The notes beneath the pieces are model-generated. The model had not been told where the DNA came from, searched no databases, and saw only the letters and a program-made list of their open reading frames with translations. A stretch of DNA of 7,014 nt from an uncultured Bacillota bacterium (GTDB taxonomy: Bacteria > Bacillota > Clostridia > Peptostreptococcales > Anaerovoracaceae), in the NCBI GenBank assembly GCA_946546075.1, contig CAMNNV010000066.1, positions 1 to 7,014 of the forward strand. Direction: 5' to 3'. A program made the position numbers and the translations under genes. Position 1 is the stretch's first letter; each line of letters opens with the position of its first letter. Below, piece by piece: positions 4,145 to 7,014 of this stretch.

Positions 4145-5782
4145 ATGGCTAAGGAATTACATTACGGAGAAGAGGCCAGAAGAGGCCTGCAGGCAGGCGT
4201 AGACAAGCTGGCTGATACAGTTAAGATCACACTTGGACCTAAGGGAAGAAACGTACTGATCGATAAGGCTTTTGGTGCACCGCTCATCACCAACGACGGT
4301 GTTACGATCGCCAGAGAGATCGAACTTGAAGATAAAGTTGAGAACATGGGCGCTCAGGTCGTCAAGGAAGTCGCTTCCAAGACAAACGACGTTGCCGGTG
4401 ACGGTACTACGACAGCTACACTGCTGGCACAGACGATGATCAGAGAAGGATTCAAGAACGTAGCAGCAGGTGCTAACCCAATGGTTATCAAGAGAGGTAT
4501 CCAGGGTGCAGTAGACGTAGCAGTCGATGAGATCAAGAGAATCGCTAAGCCGGTAGAGAGCAAGGAAGCCATCGCGAACGTAGCAGCAGTTTCCGCAGGC
4601 GACCAGGAGATCGGCGACCTCATCGCAGAGGCTATGGAGAAGGTCGGAAGAGACGGCGTCATCACTGTTGAAGAAGCGAAATCCATGGGAACGACCCTGG
4701 ACGTAGTGGAAGGTATGCAGTTCGACAGAGGATACTTCTCACCATACATGGTTACAGATACAGAGAAGATGGAAGCAGTTCTCGAGAAGCCGCTCATCTT
4801 CATCACAGATAAGAAGATCAGCAACATCCAGGAGATCCTGCCGGTTCTCGAGCAGGTCGTACAGCAGGGCCGCAAGCTCCTGATCATCTGCGATGATCTG
4901 GAAGGCGATGCTCTGGCAACCATCATCGTAAACAAACTGAGAGGACAGTTCGAATGCGTAGCTGTCAAGGCACCTGGATTCGGTGAAAGAAGAAAGGCTT
5001 ACCTGGAAGATATCGCAGTCCTCACAGGTGGTACATACATCTCAAGCGATCTGGGATACGAACTGAAGGAGACTACGATCGACATGCTGGGTACTGCAGC
5101 AACGGTCAAGATCGACAAGGACAACACGGTCATCGTAGACGGAGCTGGTGATGCTGCAGCTATCGCAGACAGAGTTAACCAGATCAAGAGACAGATCGAG
5201 ACGACGAACTCAGACTTCGACAGAGAGAAGACACAGGAGAGACTGGCTAAGATGTCAGGCGGCGTAGCAGTGATCAAGGTCGGTGCTGCAACTGAGACAG
5301 AACTGAAGGAGAAGAAACTGAGGATCGAAGATGCACTGAACGCTACGAAGGCAGCTGTTCAGGAAGGTATCGTATCAGGCGGCGGCGTTGCTCTGGTAAA
5401 CGCTATTCCTGCAGTAACAGCTTACGTTGAGACACTCTCCGGAGACGTCAAGACAGGCGCTAAGATCATCGAAAGAGCTCTGGAAGAGCCGGTTAGACAG
5501 ATCGCTGAGAACGCAGGCTTCGAAGGAAGCGTTGTTGTAGCTCAGGTCAAGGCAAGCGAAGCCGGCGTGGGATTCAACGCAGCTACAGAAGAGTACGTTG
5601 ACATGATCTCAGCAGGTATCGTAGACCCAGCTAAGGTAACGAGATCTGCTCTGCAGAACGCAGCTTCCGCTTCAGCACTTCTGCTGACGACAGAAGCAGG
5701 CATCTGCGATGCACCGGCACCGGAAGGCGCAATGCCTCCAATGCCAGGCGGAATGGGCGGCGGAATGCCGGGCATGATGTAA
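4145..5782 (+). CDS. groEL: Chaperonin GroEL (Hsp60)
   Basis: The 545-aa protein is full length for GroEL, the ATP-driven double-ring chaperonin. Visible landmarks are the nucleotide-binding TLGPKGRNV (29-37) and NDGVTIAREI (50-59), the ATP phosphate loop GDGTTTATLL (85-94, Asp86 equal to E. coli Asp87), and the apical-domain segment VKAPGFGERRK (274-284). The catalytic Asp396 lies in IEDALNATKAAV (E. coli Asp398), followed by the GGG turn (412-414). The C-terminus is the usual Gly-Met tail, GGMGGGMPGMM. AAGGGAG (about 4129-4135) gives a good ribosome binding site 9 nt before the ATG. Codon use is strongly biased (AGA for Arg, AAG for Lys, few rare codons), as expected of a very highly expressed gene. 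It ends at a clear terminator 15 nt after the stop. I see nothing abnormal in the sequence. Confidence 0.99.
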   Translation: MAKELHYGEEARRGLQAGVDKLADTVKITLGPKGRNVLIDKAFGAPLITNDGVTIAREIELEDKVENMGAQVVKEVASKTNDVAGDGTTTATLLAQTMIREGFKNVAAGANPMVIKRGIQGAVDVAVDEIKRIAKPVESKEAIANVAAVSAGDQEIGDLIAEAMEKVGRDGVITVEEAKSMGTTLDVVEGMQFDRGYFSPYMVTDTEKMEAVLEKPLIFITDKKISNIQEILPVLEQVVQQGRKLLIICDDLEGDALATIIVNKLRGQFECVAVKAPGFGERRKAYLEDIAVLTGGTYISSDLGYELKETTIDMLGTAATVKIDKDNTVIVDGAGDAAAIADRVNQIKRQIETTNSDFDREKTQERLAKMSGGVAVIKVGAATETELKEKKLRIEDALNATKAAVQEGIVSGGGVALVNAIPAVTAYVETLSGDVKTGAKIIERALEEPVRQIAENAGFEGSVVVAQVKASEAGVGFNAATEEYVDMISAGIVDPAKVTRSALQNAASASALLLTTEAGICDAPAPEGAMPPMPGGMGGGMPGMM

Positions 5783-5797
5783 ACTGAAGAATTCTGA

Positions 5798-5821
5798 GGG
5801 AGTCCATTTGGACTCCCTTTT
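5798..5821 (+). terminator. Intrinsic terminator of groESL
   Basis: GGGAGTCC (5798-5805) pairs perfectly with GGACTCCC (5810-5817) around the loop ATTT. It is followed by TTTT (5818-5821) and further A/T-rich sequence. This 8-bp stem plus T tract, 15 nt after the groEL stop, is a standard Rho-independent terminator and separates groESL from guaB. Confidence 0.93.
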
Positions 5822-5824
5822 AAT

Positions 5825-5859
5825 TTGTAATTGTGTTTCTGTTTCATATATAGTAAAAT
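5825..5859 (+). promoter_or_regulatory. Probable guaB promoter region
   Basis: Two overlapping sigma-A solutions are visible: TTGTAA (5825-5830) with TATAGT (5849-5854) at 18 bp, and TTGTGT (5831-5836) with TAAAAT (5854-5859) at 17 bp. Neither is perfect and sequence alone does not decide. Both start transcription about 5861-5866, leaving a leader near 60 nt, too short for a purine riboswitch. Confidence 0.55.
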
Positions 5860-5870
5860 TAACAATTAAC
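5857..5870 (+). repeat. Tandem 7-bp repeat at the guaB transcription start
   Basis: AATTAAC occurs twice back to back (5857-5863 and 5864-5870), covering the predicted start of guaB transcription. Such a placement could suit a regulator, but in A/T-rich spacer DNA it may be chance. It contains one Rex-like half site, TTAACAA (5859-5865), without the partner half. Confidence 0.35.
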
Positions 5871-5921
5871 ATATACAAAAGGATTCAATTGCACGAGTTA
5901 AGATACAGGAGGCAAAAAACT

Positions 5922-7014
5922 ATGGCGTACATCTATGAAGAACCATCGAGAACATTTAACGAATACCTGCTGGTTCCGGGTTATTCATCCACGGAATGCA
6001 GGGTCGAGAATGTTTCACTGAAGACACCGCTTACCAAGTACAGGAAGGGTGAGGAAGAACCCGCTATCACTATGAACATCCCTATGGTATCTGCCATCAT
6101 GCAGGCCGTTTCAGGGGACAGACTGGCTATCGCACTTGCTAAGGAAGGCGGCGTTTCTTTCATATATGGTTCTCAGACAGTAGAGAGTCAGGCCGCCATG
6201 GTAAGAAGGGTCAAGGATCACAAGGCCGGATTCGTAAGAAGCGATGCCAACATCAGACCGGATCAGACACTGGCAGAACTGCTGGAGCTCAAGGAGAGAA
6301 CAGGCCACTCAACGACAGCCGTAACCGTTGACGGTACAGCTGAAGGCAAAATGGTAGGCCTCGTTACCAGCAGAGACTACAGGATCAGCAGGATGCCGCT
6401 TGACACCAGAGTCGCAGAATTCATGACACCTTTTGAAAAACTCGTCGTAGCAGACAAAGGCGTCACACTCAGCGAAGCTAACGACATCCTTTGGGAGCAC
6501 AAGCTGAATGCGCTTCCTATCGTAGATAAGAACCAGAGACTGGACAGCTTCGTGTTCCGTAAGGACTACGACAGCCACAAGATGTATAAGGACGAGCTGC
6601 TGGATGCAGACAAGAGATACGTAGTAGGCGCCGGTATCAACACGAGAGACTACGCTCAGAGAGTACCGGCACTTCTGGAAGCCGGCGCGGACATCCTTTG
6701 CATCGACTCCTCCGAAGGATACACGGAGTGGCAGAAACTGACCATCGACTGGATCAGAGAGCACTACGGCGACAAAGTAAAGGTCGGCGCAGGAAACGTA
6801 GTAGACCGCGAAGGTTTCAGATATCTGGCAGAAGCAGGTGCTGATTTCGTCAAGATCGGTATCGGCGGCGGCTCCATCTGCATCACGAGAGAACAGAAGG
6901 GTATCGGCCGTGGACAGGCTTCCGCTGTTATCGACGTGGCAGCAGCAAGAGACGAGTATTTCGAAGAAACAGGCATCTACGTACCGATCTGCTCCGACGG
7001 CGGCATCGTTTACG
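5922..7014 (+). CDS. guaB: IMP dehydrogenase, 5' part (364 codons, cut by the right edge)
   Basis: This enzyme oxidises IMP to XMP with NAD+, the committed step of GMP synthesis, in the cytosol as a tetramer. The start is set by AGGAGG (5907-5912), 9 nt before the ATG. The barrel domain begins at once (TFNEYLLVPG, 11-20, then IPMVSAIMQAVSG, 53-65). It is interrupted by a CBS-pair (Bateman) region at about 105-225, then resumes with VGAGINTRD (235-243). Asp262 lies in CIDSSEG (260-266) at the NAD site. The catalytic loop GIGGGSICITREQ (313-325) carries the nucleophile Cys320. SDGGIVY, which binds the IMP ribose phosphate, is the last visible piece. The missing part should hold the mobile flap with its Arg-Tyr pair; about 500 aa in total is expected. 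The wording closely follows the Tritrichomonas foetus enzyme as I remember it, rather than B. subtilis GuaB. No frameshift is seen. Confidence 0.97.
   Translation, partial: MAYIYEEPSRTFNEYLLVPGYSSTECRVENVSLKTPLTKYRKGEEEPAITMNIPMVSAIMQAVSGDRLAIALAKEGGVSFIYGSQTVESQAAMVRRVKDHKAGFVRSDANIRPDQTLAELLELKERTGHSTTAVTVDGTAEGKMVGLVTSRDYRISRMPLDTRVAEFMTPFEKLVVADKGVTLSEANDILWEHKLNALPIVDKNQRLDSFVFRKDYDSHKMYKDELLDADKRYVVGAGINTRDYAQRVPALLEAGADILCIDSSEGYTEWQKLTIDWIREHYGDKVKVGAGNVVDREGFRYLAEAGADFVKIGIGGGSICITREQKGIGRGQASAVIDVAAARDEYFEETGIYVPICSDGGIVY

Noticed and set aside
4354..4968. Minus-strand open frame opposite groEL
   Set aside because: Ser/Thr-rich shadow of a highly codon-biased gene; groEL is beyond doubt.
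5856..5872. Rex operator upstream of guaB
   Set aside because: Only one half (TTAACAA, 5859-5865) of the TTGTTAA-N4-TTAACAA palindrome is present; the position of the partner half reads ATATAGT.
5860..5921. Purine or other riboswitch in the guaB leader
   Set aside because: The predicted leader is about 60 nt and A/T-rich, with no three-way junction helices or antiterminator pair.
1..7014. CRISPR array, tRNA/rRNA gene, insertion sequence, phage or toxin-antitoxin module
   Set aside because: No repeated spacer pattern, cloverleaf, terminal inverted repeats, transposase or small two-gene toxin module is seen on either strand; the genes are conserved chromosomal functions.

Overview
The window looks like a chromosomal segment of a low-to-mid GC anaerobic Firmicute of the class Clostridia. 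The evidence is strong AAGGAGG-type ribosome binding sites, a classical clostridial 2[4Fe-4S] ferredoxin, Rex, CIRCE-controlled groESL, and heavy use of AGA/AGG for arginine in the highly expressed genes. A family near Anaerovoracaceae (Clostridia Family XIII) is a guess from overall feel only. No mobile element, tRNA, rRNA or CRISPR array is visible. Almost everything is conserved core genome, so I see no clear defence system or island.

Layout: (1) 1-642 is the 3' part of an ABC-F ATPase gene. (2) A good sigma-A promoter at 671-699 drives acpP (acyl carrier protein) and, 21 nt downstream, rex (NADH/NAD+-sensing repressor). A hairpin at 1677-1705 with T-rich tracts on both sides ends this unit. 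The same hairpin can end the convergent minus-strand ferredoxin gene (1754-1927, 57 aa), which is easily missed because it is so short. (3) The ferredoxin promoter (minus strand) overlaps the start region of the divergent two-gene unit 1997-3705. That unit encodes a P-loop/Asp23-like fusion protein of unknown function, joined by an ATGA stop-start overlap to an OGG1-type 8-oxoguanine DNA glycosylase. (4) A TTGACA promoter and a perfect CIRCE operator precede groES-groEL, which end in an intrinsic terminator at 5798-5821. (5) A new promoter region leads into guaB (IMP dehydrogenase), cut by the right edge. Its sequence is of the type I remember from the parasite Tritrichomonas foetus.

Functionally the neighbourhood mixes redox sensing (Rex), low-potential electron transfer (ferredoxin), repair of oxidised guanine (Ogg), protein folding (GroESL), translation (ABC-F), lipid synthesis (ACP) and guanine nucleotide synthesis (GuaB). 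The least understood gene is the P-loop/Asp23 fusion. Its translational coupling to ogg is the best lead here for undescribed biology.
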